Shown here: piece by piece, positions 10,584 through 22,400 of the stretch
How positions within the stretch are numbered: position 1 is the first letter of the stretch
How the letters are laid out: each line of letters starts with the position of its first letter
The notes under the pieces: generated by a model
Told to the model about the DNA's origin: nothing
Databases searched by the model: none
The model's input: the letters and a program-made list of their open reading frames with translations, nothing else
Position numbers and translations under genes: made by a program
Assembly: GCA_964019425.1 (NCBI GenBank)
Contig: OZ025789.1
Span: forward strand, 310,001-374,000
Reading direction: 5' to 3'
Source of the DNA: Flectonema sp. DT1601
Lineage: Eukaryota > Euglenozoa > Diplonemea > Diplonemida > Diplonemidae
Length of the DNA stretch: 64,000 bases

Positions 10584-11642
10584 TCAAATCAGGTACAACG
10601 ACGTCGCGATATCCATTACAGCTTTATGCCTATCGGTATACTGATGAACCAGAGCGTATGGTGTTCCTGATCCGTTCACTACCTCATTATTGATTACTTT
10701 AAGATGACCGTAATTCCCGTGAAAGGCACACGCCTCTGAATGATCAACTGTTACAGAATTTATCATTGAAGAGTTTGCATAGTGAAGTAGGTAATTATGA
10801 GTTGCCTGGTCAAGGGATGCTTTTATTTTTGATATTGAACAAGTCATAAGTGATTGAGTGGATAGCTGTTCCACTTGAAGAGTTGTGTATCTCAAAATTC
10901 CCAAAGCAGTTCCAAGAACAACTCCAGCACAGCTAACTGTTTTCTTTTTTAAATTATTATAAATGTCACCTGGATAACACCGAAGCCAATTTTTGTTATA
11001 AAAGTCCATTTTTCGAGTAACTTCATATGTGAATATAACCGTCGGTGTTTTCAGACCTGCCGGCAACCCACATCCTAAAAACGGATCTCTCTGAACCATT
11101 ACGTCCGTACTGTCACTAATTATGACCCGATCAATATTATGTAAATTAGCAGCAATGTATCTTTTGTATAGTAAGAATCTAAAGTTATTCGGAGCATTTC
11201 CGATTAAGTCTAAATCTGCCCAATCCATCCCCTTGAACTCAATTTCGATCTGAACCTCAATCAGAGAAATATCACTTATGTATGGAGATATGAGTTTACT
11301 GTTTTCAAAGTATTCTTTGGTTCTACGATCAATGAAGATTACTAGTCTAAATAATTTTCCTTTTGGTTTATATTTAAACATTGAAATAATGTATATTTCA
11401 ACCCAATGTAGATTTGGTGGATCTCTTTTTTTATAAAATTGTTTTGAAACATAGACGCATGTCATAGCTAAATCATATTTCTCACCCTTAGTGACAGTAG
11501 TAGTAATTGGGTTGGTCACATTTATGTTGACTTTGATTGAGTTGTTGTTGAAGTCGTCTTCAATAACTTTGATCATGACCACCTTCACGATAATAATGAG
11601 CACAATTATAATCAATATAGCTGTTGTTGCGCGAGAGTTCAT
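10584..11642 (-). CDS. Type II membrane glycosyltransferase-like protein
   Basis: The product is a 352-residue single-exon protein. Residues 5-27 form a strongly hydrophobic anchor, so the enzyme part is probably lumenal. The body has the layout of nucleotide-sugar glycosyltransferases: NFRFLLYKRY (153-162), DRVIISDSTDVMVQRDPF (171-188) with a DxxD-type metal site, SCAGVVLG (237-244), LDQATHNYLL (277-286) and LVHQYTDRH (331-339). This motif order occurs in a little-studied eukaryotic and bacterial glycosyltransferase-like family; donor and acceptor are unknown. It is not a close paralogue of the PLOD-like gene at 4.3 kb, though the topology is the same. An A run of about 20 bases lies 16 bp before the ATG. 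Confidence 0.65.
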   Translation of the reverse strand: MNSRATTAILIIIVLIIIVKVVMIKVIEDDFNNNSIKVNINVTNPITTTVTKGEKYDLAMTCVYVSKQFYKKRDPPNLHWVEIYIISMFKYKPKGKLFRLVIFIDRRTKEYFENSKLISPYISDISLIEVQIEIEFKGMDWADLDLIGNAPNNFRFLLYKRYIAANLHNIDRVIISDSTDVMVQRDPFLGCGLPAGLKTPTVIFTYEVTRKMDFYNKNWLRCYPGDIYNNLKKKTVSCAGVVLGTALGILRYTTLQVEQLSTQSLMTCSISKIKASLDQATHNYLLHYANSSMINSVTVDHSEACAFHGNYGHLKVINNEVVNGSGTPYALVHQYTDRHKAVMDIATSLYLI

Positions 11643-11734
11643 CGTTTTATTGTTATTTTTTTTTTTTTTTTTTTTTGGTTGACTTCTCTCCCCTTTTCAC
11701 TCCTTTAAAAAATGATATTAACCATAACAGTTAT

Positions 11735-11840
11735 GTGAGAGTTTTAACGAGGAGTCTGGGTAGCTTACTTCAGTTATGATCAGATAAGAAGACAAGGATA
11801 GCAGGTTGAAAACAACTAAGAGAGAACATTCATCAAATAC
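11735..11840 (+). repeat. Decayed D repeat
   Basis: The stretch contains GAGTCTGGGTAGC and AGCAGGTTGAAAACAACTAA, matching the two ends of the D block. The rest of 11841-12917 is A/T-run DNA with no supported gene. Confidence 0.5.
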
Positions 11841-12917
11841 TGTAGGAGAGAGAAAAGAAAAACTAATTAAGTGAAGTAATTTTAATAAAAATAAAAATAC
11901 CAGCTTCATCGAATCAACTTCAGCCTTTTGATAGTAACCGTAATTATAAATATCACGGTGTATAAAAAGATTTGGAGTATAACAACTTTGGATATAAAAA
12001 AGATGGTGGATTCTCGGAAAAAAAAATTGGTGGATTTTTATAGTAACTATTTAGGTTTCGAGAGTAACTTAAATATACCTCTGAATCATTGTCAGTTAGT
12101 CTAGTCTGGTGGTTATTTAATTTGATTGGGTCTGTGTTAAAAATAGAAGGCATTATAATCACATCTAATCATAATCTCGTAAATGGCAATCATTGTTTGT
12201 TGTGATCTTTATTTTAAAAAAAAAAGAATAAATCAGCCAAACTCATAATTTCATATTGTGAAACCTCTCAAAGTTTTTTACTTGAAAAAAACTTTACGGC
12301 AGCGCCTGTCTCGGAGTTTAGTTTAGTTGAGGGAGTCCAACGAGGTGCGCGCGAGAAACAACAAAAAAAAAAAAAAATAATAAATAAAATAACAGATCAA
12401 AACCATCGGAAATTTCGCCAACAGAATTTCGGAGAATGAAAAAAAAAAAAAAAAAAAAAAAAAAGGGGGAGGCAACTTGATACTATGATTAAATATAAAG
12501 CAACTGAGGAGGGGGATTGGACGGAAAGGAAAAAATACGATCTATGGTATCACAAAGAAATAGACAGTTCTAATTTTTTTTTTAAAAATAAAATAATAAA
12601 AAATAATAATAAGCAGCAAAGAGAACAACACTCAACAAAGAGTTCAACCTGATGTCATTTAAATGTACTTCCTTTGCGGATCTCACTTTCGCAACTACTG
12701 AAACACAAAAAAAAAAAAAAAAAATTCACTGATCGGCAGTGAGAGCCACCATCGTGTCGACCTGCCCAAAACTGGGCGGCGTTCGACAAAACAGATCGGC
12801 TCCAGGAAAGGTAGTTGCAATCCAACAGTCAGACTCTTCTCTCGTGTCAGTGTCAAATTGCTAACTTTGGTACACGTAAATAAAAAGATTTCTTCCCTCA
12901 CCTCTCAGGAAATCCTT

Positions 12918-14318
12918 TTACGCTAGATACGCTCTAATCTTTTCAATTTGAGAAAGAATTTGAGACTTCGCAGTTCCACCCGTTGCATTACGACGCTCAA
13001 CAGAGTGCTCGTAACTCCAAACTGATGAGACGTCGGGTTCGAACTTGTCGCAAATTTGTTGTAATTCAGAAAGAGGGATTTTGTCTAACGGAGTCTTCGT
13101 GTCAGTTGATAACCTGACAATGCAACCAACGATGTGGTGAGTTTCACGAAACGGAATTCCCTTCTTAACTAAGTAGTCAGCGAGGTCAGTAGCCAACAAG
13201 TCAGGTGACAATGCTTTCTTTAACGCCTCAGGATTTACAGTCATAGTCGAAATCACTCCGTTTAATACCCTGAGGCAGAGTTTGACAGTGTCGGCTGTGT
13301 CGAACATTCCTTCCTTATCCTCTTGTAAATCTTTATTGTATGTTGAAGGTAGTCCCTTCATACACATTAAAAGTGATTGAAGTGCTCCAATTACTCTGCC
13401 ACTCTTACCTCGCAAGAGTTCAGTAGAGTCAGGATTCTTCTTTTGTGGCATCAATGAAGATCCAGTGCTGTATTGGTCAGATAGAGTGACGAAATTAAAC
13501 TCAGCAGTGCAGTAGATGCAAAAGTCTTCTGAAATACGAGAAATGTGAATCATCAACATAGAACAATCGAATAAAAACTGCGCAATGAAATCTCTGTCTG
13601 AAGTGCTATCCAACGAGTTCCAAGTCGCTCCGCCTTCAAAACCCAATTCCTTCGCTAAGAATTCTCTGTCTACTCCAAAAGGGTTGCCAGCCAATGCTGA
13701 TGACCCTAACGGACAAAGACCAAGTCCAAGTGGATTTTTTTGTAAATTTTTTAATCTGTCAAAATCTCTAACCCATGAACTCGCATGACTAAGTAACCAA
13801 TGAGACCACCTGATAGGTTGAGCACGTTGTAAATGAGTGTATCCAGGTAGGATGAGTGAAATGTCTTGTTCAGCTTTCTCAACTGTCGTGTTAATTAATG
13901 TTGAAAGCAACGATAGGATCTCGTCAAGTTCATCAGTCAACCATAATCTAACATCAACTGCTACTTGGTCATTTCGAGATCTCCCCGTGTGGAGTTTACC
14001 AGCGATTTCTTTTCCAATTAAATCAGATAACTCTCTTTCATTAGCAGTGTGAATATCTTCATCCCCATATTGAATTTCAAATTTGCCGTCAATCCATTTC
14101 TTTTCAACTTCTTTAAGTCCTTCTTCGATAGCCTTTTGTTCAGCTTCAGTAATTAATTCCATTTTTACTAATGCTTTTGAGTATGCGATGCTTCCCTTTA
14201 CATCATGTGAGTAAAGTCTTTGGTCGTAAGGTATTGAATCATTGAATTTCTTCATTGTCGTGTCAACTCCTTCAGAGAATCTCCCTCCGTTTTTAAATAA
14301 ACCTCCTCGTTCAGTCAT
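12918..14318 (-). CDS. ASL: Argininosuccinate lyase
   Basis: The enzyme cleaves argininosuccinate to arginine and fumarate, the last step of arginine synthesis and part of the urea cycle. It is a cytosolic homotetramer of the fumarase/aspartase superfamily. The 466-residue product matches the usual 460-470. Visible signatures are HTGRSRNDQ (110-118), YTHLQRAQP (160-168, holding the conserved His) and the family signature GSSLMPQKKNPD (286-297, with the catalytic-loop Ser). The start at 14318 was chosen because MTERGGLFKNGGRF aligns with known ASL starts; the 25 codons before it are lysine/phenylalanine-rich read-through of A/T runs. An A10 run directly precedes the ATG. The gene has one exon and no damage. 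The frame before it ends at 14405, only 86 bp upstream. Confidence 0.96.
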   Translation of the reverse strand: MTERGGLFKNGGRFSEGVDTTMKKFNDSIPYDQRLYSHDVKGSIAYSKALVKMELITEAEQKAIEEGLKEVEKKWIDGKFEIQYGDEDIHTANERELSDLIGKEIAGKLHTGRSRNDQVAVDVRLWLTDELDEILSLLSTLINTTVEKAEQDISLILPGYTHLQRAQPIRWSHWLLSHASSWVRDFDRLKNLQKNPLGLGLCPLGSSALAGNPFGVDREFLAKELGFEGGATWNSLDSTSDRDFIAQFLFDCSMLMIHISRISEDFCIYCTAEFNFVTLSDQYSTGSSLMPQKKNPDSTELLRGKSGRVIGALQSLLMCMKGLPSTYNKDLQEDKEGMFDTADTVKLCLRVLNGVISTMTVNPEALKKALSPDLLATDLADYLVKKGIPFRETHHIVGCIVRLSTDTKTPLDKIPLSELQQICDKFEPDVSSVWSYEHSVERRNATGGTAKSQILSQIEKIRAYLA

Positions 14319-14404
14319 TTTTTTTTTTAGAGTTTGTTCAAAGCTGTGGGATGTAAAAAATTTCTTTGAAAAAAAAAATTTTTTTTCTTTCAAAAACGAA
14401 GCAG

Positions 14405-14484
14405 TTATTCAAGTATGCAGTCGTCCTGTAGGTATTCCCTAAAGTCAGCTACTGGAGTACCTGATTGATGTACTGAGTAGGATC
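14405..14484 (-). CDS. Likely last exon of an unrecognised gene
   Basis: After a T-rich tract ending in AACAG on the minus strand, 25 codons read SYSVHQSGTPVADFREYLQ and on to a TAA. Composition and lack of homopolymers contrast with the surrounding DNA, and the acceptor is good, so this looks like a terminal exon in phase 1. The gene it belongs to lies to the right. The only nearby candidate exon is at 14790-14847, whose reading phase does not join cleanly. I do not recognise the protein. Confidence 0.45.
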
Positions 14485-14789
14485 CTGTTACAAAAAAAAA
14501 ACACTTATAAATAAGAGTTGTCACCGAGGGAAAAAAAAATTTTTTTCGCTCGAAAGGCAAAAAACGACCACAAAAAACAACGGGTAAGCATATAAATTGG
14601 GGAAGAAGAAGAAAAATGAAAAGGAAAAAAAAAAAGGGGGGGGGAGGGAGGGATGTAAATGAAGGGAAGAGACGAGAATATAAGAACGCGAACAAATAAA
14701 GAAAAAGGGGAAGGAAAGGACGGGAAAGAGGGGACAAGAGTTTTTTTTTTTGTTTTATTTTTTTTTTTTCTTTTTTTTTTTTTTCCGAC

Positions 14790-14847
14790 CCAATATTCCT
14801 GCAGTTCAATTCCGAAGTTCACAAGTGCTTTCCTACACACACGCCCT
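14790..14847 (-). CDS. Possible internal exon upstream of 14405
   Basis: The segment sits between a CATTTACACAG acceptor and a weak GTCGGA donor. It encodes RVCRKALVNFGIELQEYW, which reads like protein rather than noise. It joins the 14405 exon out of phase with this donor, so either the donor is wrong or an exon is missing. Confidence 0.25.
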
Positions 14848-14849
14848 CT

Positions 14850-16194
14850 GTGTAAATGAAAAGAAGAAAAAAAAAACTTTTCCACTTTAATCTTAAATCT
14901 TTACAAATCGTATTGACATCTATTTGTGGCATTCAAAAATGTAGAAACCAAAAAAAAAAAAAAAATCAAAATCAAAATCAAAATCAATTTTTATTTTTAT
15001 TTTTATTTTTTGCTGTGTAAGTGTTTATCGAAGGAAACCCGTCTCACCGAACCCCACGATCATAATGCAATATGAATGAATGAATGAATTAGCAGCCATT
15101 TCCAGATAGGATTGCATATCGAAAGGTAAGAGGACGAGAGAGCTACGATAAACAAAAAAAAAAAAAAAAAAAACTTTTTTTTTGCCTTCATAAAAATGTT
15201 GTCAAAAATAAAAAAAAGGGGGATGAAAAAAAAAAGGGGGGGAGGAAAATTGACATCCTTTTGATAAAAATCTCGATAGAAGGATTCAAAAAAAAAGAAA
15301 AGGTGAGCGAGAAGAGAGAGACGACATCCGAATCTTACTAATTACTAGTTTTTTTGGTTTGTTTTCGTTTTTTTTTTTTTTGAATCTAACATTTAATATT
15401 CAAAACCTCTGAAAAATCTCATTCGGCACCACATGTACTAAGGCACTAAGTAGACATACGAAAATAATTTTTTTTTTTTCCCCACGTTTTTAGAGAAACC
15501 TCCGCAATGAAAAATAACAACGAAGGGTGGGAATATATTTAAAAAAAGAAAAGAACGAAAAACAATCTGATCGCATAACGATGAGAAAAGGGAAAACAAA
15601 AAAAAAAAAAATGTTGAAACAAAAAAAAAGGATGGTGATGGGGATGGTGATTTCATTTTTTTTTTTATTTTTTTTTTTTATGTTTTGTGAAAGAATTTAA
15701 GTATCCATATTCAAGAGAAAAGAAATGAAAAAAAAAAAAACATACGCGGTTTTCAGAATCCAAGAATCCAGAGCAGGAATATATATTTCTGACCACACTC
15801 TTTAAAATTTAAAACTCAGCTATTCGAGTTTTCGATTATATTATTTTTTGTACCTACGAAAACCCATTGTTTTTGGTAGAAAGAGAATTGTGTCAGCGTA
15901 ACTAACCTATATTCTTTTATTGGGATTTTGCTCCGATAGCACACAAACAAAATAAAAGCGTGAATAAAAAAGTAAAAGGTTTGCTGATTTTTTTTTTTTT
16001 TTTTTTTTTTTTTTGTTCTGTTCCGAATACTTCATTTCACAAACATAATGGACGTATACTATGATGGAGGGGTTAGAGAAAAAGAGAGGGATTTTGAGGG
16101 AAAATAATAATGACTGACATACTTATACAAAAATAACTCTCTGTAAGAAAAATAAAACACAAAAATATAACAAATAGAAAAGACCCCCTCTTTT
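14850..16194. other. Homopolymer-rich gap
   Basis: This stretch holds many A or T runs, a short (TCAAAA)n/(TTTTTA)n tract near 14965-15010 and an inverted G repeat at about 15850-15965. The small frames are translations of A/T runs. No gene was seen. Confidence 0.5.
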
Positions 16195-17075
16195 GATTAT
16201 TTAAATCAAATAGTCACCGTAAGGGGGTAACCCGCACCAGTAGAGGACCCAATCACGGGGATTGTATATATGTCCAACACCAGTATGGGGAAAATAAATG
16301 AATGAATAAAGCTTGTCCCTGATTATTTAAGTCAAAGAGTCACCGCAAGAGAGTAACCCGCACCAGAAGAGGACCCAACCACGGAGATTGTATGTATGTC
16401 CAATAAACCAGTTTGGGGAAAATGAATGAATGAATGAAAAAATGAATAAGCTTGCCTGATTTTTTAAATCAGATAGTTACCGCAAGAGAGTAACCCGCAC
16501 CAGAAGAGGACCCAATCACGGGGATTGTATATATGTCCAATACACCAGTTTGGGGAAAATAAATAAATGAATAAGCCTGTCCCTGATTATTTAAATCAAA
16601 TAGTCACCGCAAGAGAGTAACCCGCACCAGAAGAGGACCCAACCACGGGGATTGTATGTATGTCCAACAAACTGGTTTGGGGAAAATGAATGAACGAAAA
16701 AACGAATAAGCTTGTCCCTGATTATTTAAATCAAATAGTTACCGCAAGAGAGTAACCCGCACCAGAAGAGGACCCAATCACGGGGATTGTATTTCTGTCC
16801 AACAGACCAGTTTGGGAAAAATAAATAAATGAATAAATGAATAAGCTTGTCCATGATTATTTAAAAGGGAGTAACCCGCACCAGTAGAGGACCCAATCAC
16901 GGGGATTGTATTTCTGTCCAACACCAGTATGGGGAAAATAAATGAATGAATGAATAAATGAATGAAGCCTGTCCCTGATTATTTAAATAAATAGTCACCG
17001 CAAGAGAGTAACCCGCACCAGTAGAGGACCCAATCACGGAGATTGTATATATGTCCGACACCAGTTTAGAAAAAA
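16195..17075 (+). repeat. Tandem array, 7 x ~130 bp, of a D-like unit
   Basis: Units start with GATTATTTAAATCAAATAG at about 16195, 16321, 16459, 16583, 16720, 16855 (shortened) and 16978. Each has GAGTAACCCGCACCAG, then ACCCAATCACGGGGATTG, with the hairpin CAATC-ACGGG-GATTG, and ends in AATGAATGAATAAGC. The core matches the dispersed D block (CCCGCATCAG..GACCCAATCACG..GATTG), so a piece of the dispersed repeat has been amplified in tandem. Confidence 0.85.
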
Positions 17076-17664
17076 TAAATAAAACAAAGCATGTCTGATA
17101 GGAAAATAGAGACGGTACCACATTGCTTCATGATATAGTCGCATGCGTCCCATGCTACGAAAATGAAAAAAAAAAAAAAAAAAAAAAAAACAGAATTCAA
17201 AGGGAATATATAAAAAAAGAGCAACACGAATCACTAATCTGCAGGGAATAGAATAAAAAGAAAAAAATATAATAATAATTAAAAAAAAGTTCCAAATGAG
17301 ACAGTTAGTTTTTAAATCTTAACTGCTCCGGACCAGAACTTTTTTTTTTTTTTTTTTTTGTATGTTGCATCGAATAAATAGTATCGATTCATATAAAAGC
17401 ATTTGTTTGTTTGATTAGTTTTTTGTTAGTTATTTAATCCAACGTTACTGTGAGTGCTCCAGGAGGGTAATTCACAGCAACAGAGGACCCAATCCGCAAC
17501 TGTTTTCGAAAGACTCAACATGGATTGTTGAATTAGTCATTAGCTTCAACCGAAGGGATGTAATGTAACTTATAAAATTGGTCATCGCACACAGGCAATA
17601 CTGTTTACAAAATAACGGTTCTTAGTCCAAAATGGTTTTTCTTCTTTTTCGACTTTTTGTCTGT

Positions 17665-17700
<36 letters not shown>

Positions 17701-18592
17701 TTTTTTTTTTCATGAGAAAAAACCTCTCTAAGAACCCTTGTCAACATTCTTTACCTTGAAAAAAAATTTTGAATGAATGAATAAAATATAATGAAAAAAA
17801 AAAAAAAAGAGAAAAGAGAAATAAATCCAATTATTCTATTTACGGCTAGTGACAAGCGTTAGAATAAAAAAGGAAACGTTATAAAAGAATAATGAAGGGG
17901 GTATGAAGGGGGGGAAAACCGCGAAATCCCAACAACAAAGAAACTCTAAAATAAATGTAAATTACATTGCATAGTGCCCATCACAACTCTACAGAGCCAT
18001 GGAGCAGCAGCAACGTAAGTAGACAATCTTCTTAGAATTATTATGGTATAGGTCAGGCCGTCGGGGCATCCTAAACACAGCATGTCATTGTCAGATTTCT
18101 ACTTTGCCCGATTGTAGGCAGGAGTGGCTGGCTGATGTAGAATTCTTCAAAAATCAACCTTCAAAGGAACAAAATTCTTTTTTTTTTAGACTTTTTTTTC
18201 AGGATGGGGCACACCATAAATGTTTTTGCTTAAAAGTTAGCTGTTTCGGACTTTTTTTTTTTTTTGCTACAAAAAAAAAAAAAAAAGAAGAAGAAAATAC
18301 AAAATACAAATTTTCAGTTTCAGTGCCCTCTGTAAAGAATTAATTCACAACGTTGTGAAAATTTGTTTTTATTTTCCCTCCCACCCCCCTTTCCGGTGAT
18401 ATGACGGTACCAGAAGAGAGGCAGAGGTCTGTCAGGGACAACAACAACAACATTATGAAACGTTAAGAAAACCGATTTGAGCGCAGTACCATCCTTTTCA
18501 CAAAAGGACAAGAGAAAAGGAAAGTTGCTCTCAGCTAAAAAAAAAAAAAAAAAAAAAGTAACAGTCACTCGCAATGTAGGGAAAAAACCAAA

Positions 18593-18627
<35 letters not shown>

Positions 18628-18939
18628 CCCTTCTCAAATAAGTAGACAGTTCGTCATTGACAATGACGCAATGTGGCTGTTAAATCCCTTTTCCAATCTT
18701 ACATACAACCCCCAGGTAAGCCCAAAAAATAATAAAACCGAAGGAAGTACAGAACCACAACTCCACAAACCATCACTTTCCTAGAAAAGTTAGTCTTAGG
18801 CTATACTAGCAAGGGGGCAATACAAACAAATAAACAATCAAATCAAGTACGTAAGGACATCAAACAAAAAAATGATATTCGGTTTCGAGTTCAGATTAAA
18901 AAAAGTATCTTTCTACGTAGAAAAACAGTAATAAACTTT
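17076..18939. other. Low-complexity gap with D and E fragments
   Basis: An E 3' block lies at about 17300-17337 and a D fragment at 17455-17500. Several A or T runs exceed 25 bases. A plus-strand frame near 18104-18180 contains WLADVEFFKNQPSKEQ but joins no valid start. Confidence 0.45.
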
Positions 18940-19495
18940 TACTATGACTTCGGAGGGGTCTGAGTAACCCTCACCAGTTAGAGAACCCAATCACGAAAAT
19001 TGGGTTTTTTTTTTTTTTTTTTTTTTTTTATAGCTACGGCTGGAAGGACTAATTCCCAGGTGTTCATCTTGCCTAGATACTAACAGGTTTTATAAAACAA
19101 ATAAATAAAATGATGTTGGGGAGGTAACTTGATACTAATATTAAATGGAAAGCAACTTGAAACTGGCAAAAACGAGAATGTTCGGCCAAACCTGGTTGCA
19201 ATATAAGAAGGGGAGGGGGAAAATGGTAGAGATGAGTGGTAGTAAACATTTTTTTTTTAATTCCAATATGTACCACAAAAAAAAAAAAATAAAAAATAAA
19301 AAAATAATATAAAAACATTGACCACGATCACCCCTAACCGTCCCAAGCTAAAAAACTGTTAAGGGGCTTACCGAAGGTTTCGTGTAGGAAGCACCACAAA
19401 TTTGGGCAACACGAATAGCTATACCAATCCTTAAGGAACAGAACCTCATATATAAAGAGACAAGTCAGTTTTAGGTCTTAACTGCTCCGGACCAA
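18940..19495 (+). repeat. D-E repeat copy
   Basis: The D block (GGGGTCTGAGTAACCCTCACC..ACCCAATCACG) carries an expanded T run of about 26 bases. It is followed by the E block GGGGCTTACCGAAGG and the 3' end TCTTAACTGCTCCGGACC. Confidence 0.65.
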
Positions 19496-22400
19496 AAGGG
19501 TATGTCAGGTTTTGAATAATAAGAAAGCAGCCTGCAGTTAAAAAAACCACAGTCTTATGTAGATAACATGTATCAAAGGTCTACAACGTGGGGTAATAGT
19601 TCGGCAATGTAGAGAAAACAGTAATAAACTTTAAAATACTAATATAAGTAATAAATAAAGGTTAAACTGAGAAGAAATGACAGCTTTCATTTTTTATTTT
19701 TTTAGAATAATATTAGATTAAAAGACACAAATGGATTGCACTCGTACGAAACTGAAATAATGCTTATGAATCATTGTCGAATCTGGTAGTGGGACAAACA
19801 AATCAAAGTGGAGTATGAGGGGGGAAACTTCAAACAATGTAAAAAAAAAACAGTAACAACCTTTAGGTATTAATACAAAAATTAATATCAAAAAAGTGTA
19901 TTTTTTTGACTGAAAAAAATATATTTACATCATGGAGGGAGGGAATTTTTTTTTTTTTTCCTTTTTTTTTTTTCCCTTCTGACATCGACATTCATAAATG
20001 ATATTTCAAAAAAAAAAAAAAAAAAGGGTGGGAAAAAAGGAGAGGTATGGAGAATAAGACACAGTTCAGTGCAGACATAAGAATCACCTTCACTGCATCT
20101 TTTTTTTTTTTTTTTTTTTTAATATAAAATGAAACAAACAGACCAGCAAAGAGACACTATATACAAAAAATAATATAAACTGAGGATCTCACACAACTGT
20201 TTTTATAGATGTTTTTCAGTGTCACTTTTCATTTCGTTTATTATTTATTTCTTGAAGTCAGAGCACTTAAAAACCAACAGGATCAGCCATGCGATACTGC
20301 ACAGCCGTAAGACTCCCTCCGGGTAAGTGTTAAGGTCGTTGTTAAATAATAAACACCTCGTGAAGAAACAAAACAAAGTAATAACAATCATAAAAATAAT
20401 ATTTAAAAAAAAAAAAAAAAAAAAAGACAGTTTTGTGGACAATGCGTCGTTTACAATGCATGTTTTTTTTTTTTTGTTTTTTTTTTTTTGTTTTTCTTTT
20501 CCATCATCTTAAACAACACTAATGGAAACAAACAATAAAAATAAATAATTATGTGGAGAGAGTCTGTTAATAAATGAATAAGTAAAGAAAACATGACTTT
20601 GCATATGAGGGGGTTTGCCTCAAAAAAAGATGCTGCTCGAAATGTAAATGGGGGAAAAAAAAAAGAAAAAAAAAAGATAGTCACGGATTCACGCTGTTGG
20701 AAAAGAGCGTAACAATACTGTTGCTCATTTCCTTGAAGCTGAGCAAATTAGAGAATTCAGCTGACTTTTTTTTTTTTTTTTTTTTTTTTTGAATCCCACT
20801 CTCGTGTCAACATGACACCAATCACATAAAATTTTTTCTTTGAAGAGTGTCATCTTTTTTTTTTTTTTTTTTTTTTGATTTTGTAATTAACAACAAAAAA
20901 AAAAAAAAAAAAAAAAATCAGAAAAGGAGAAAAGGAGAAAAGGAGAAAAAGGAGAAAGGGGATAAAGAAATTAAGGACTCTCTCCTTTTTTTTTTTTTTT
21001 TTCTTGCCAGACTTCCATCAGCAAGGCCATGCAGCTAAACTTCCTCTACGCAAAGCCACTCCTGAGGCCTAACTACATCACTGTCCATTAGAGTGTGTTG
21101 TGATGTTGTGTAGCAGCTTCCACTTGAGCGTTCTTCAGATTTTTTTTTTTTTTTTTTTTTTTGGGATTTCCACATGGCACTTTTCAAGAGTTTTTTTTTT
21201 TTAGGCCAAAAAAAAATCCCCATAAGAAAAAATACACTATTATATTTTTTGGTTGATTTTCATTGACTTTTTCTAGACCTGATCTTGTCAGAAAACAGCT
21301 TCGTAGCACAACCAAATATCGTTATCATATCCACAATGTATTCCGTGTGACAAAGTCGCATAAAATGCAACCTTTTTGCCACATGGAAGAAAAAAAAAAA
21401 AAAAAAAAAAAAAGGCTACAGTAGGTTAATATTCGTGCCATTAACTTTACCTTTAGCGTCATTACTGTGAGAAGAAAACAAACAAAAAAAAAAAAAAATA
21501 AATAATGATAATAATGATAATAATGATAATAATGATAATAAAAAATCAGCCCTCTAAAATCAGTGAGATTCGAAGAGAAATAATTTTTAAAAAAAAAAAA
21601 AATGTTCACCAAAGATATCACTGCATTATTTCTACATTCCCTATTCTGTCATATTTGTGTTAAAGTCTTAACAACAGGGGGGGAAGACTGTTTGATTAGG
21701 TTCATACGAATATAAATCTTAACCACAGGGGGGTTAGATTGGTGCAAAAAAAAAAAAAATGTATTTTGGTGCCACAATAATTTTTTTTGACAATCAAGAT
21801 AATAATCCAAATTGAATTTCTCAAAGATGATAAGATTACAGGGTGATCGCCAGAGAAAATTTAAAAAAAAAAAAACATCTGAATTTTTTTTTAAAAAAAA
21901 AAAAAGAAGAAGAAGTAGTAGTAGTAGAAGAAGAAGAATAATCAAAAAAAAAAAAAAAAAAAAGGAGTATACGAGAGAAGAGGGGTGATACAACACTAAC
22001 TATTTTCTCATCATCAGTTATGGTGTAAAAAAAAGTTAGTCAGTCAACTACCGAGACTGAATCACCCCCCTAGTGTCAACAACCCTGGTAGTGTAGCCAT
22101 TTCCAATTGTTCGAGTACAGAGTGATGTGGGGGGGGTGGCGAGGGATTTGTAAAATACAACCGTACTGTATCAATAACATAAACGACTTGTTCAACGATA
22201 CAACATCTTTAGCGATAATCTCAGCTTGCTGAAGTAACTATTTAGGTTTTGAGAATAATTCATAAACCTCTTTATAAGTTATGGTGTAGAAGTAAGTCAG
22301 TCAACTACCGAGATTGAATCGCCCGAAGTGAAGGGAGAGGAAGAGGTGAGAGAGAGATAAAAAAAATAAAATAAAATAAAAAGCAATATCGAAAAATACG

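Noticed and set aside
16195-17075. CRISPR-like regular repeats
   Set aside because: Units are ~130 bp and contiguous with no unique spacers, and the DNA is eukaryotic; this is an ordinary tandem array.
18001-18180. Plus-strand mini-gene: ATGGAGCAGCAGCAAC with a GTAAGT donor, then a WLADVEFFKNQPSKEQ frame
   Set aside because: No nearby AG acceptor joins the two in frame, and the second frame runs into T runs. Kept only as a remark.
20245-21996. Many F- or K-rich frames of 60-115 codons
   Set aside because: Homopolymer and microsatellite translations, with no conserved features.
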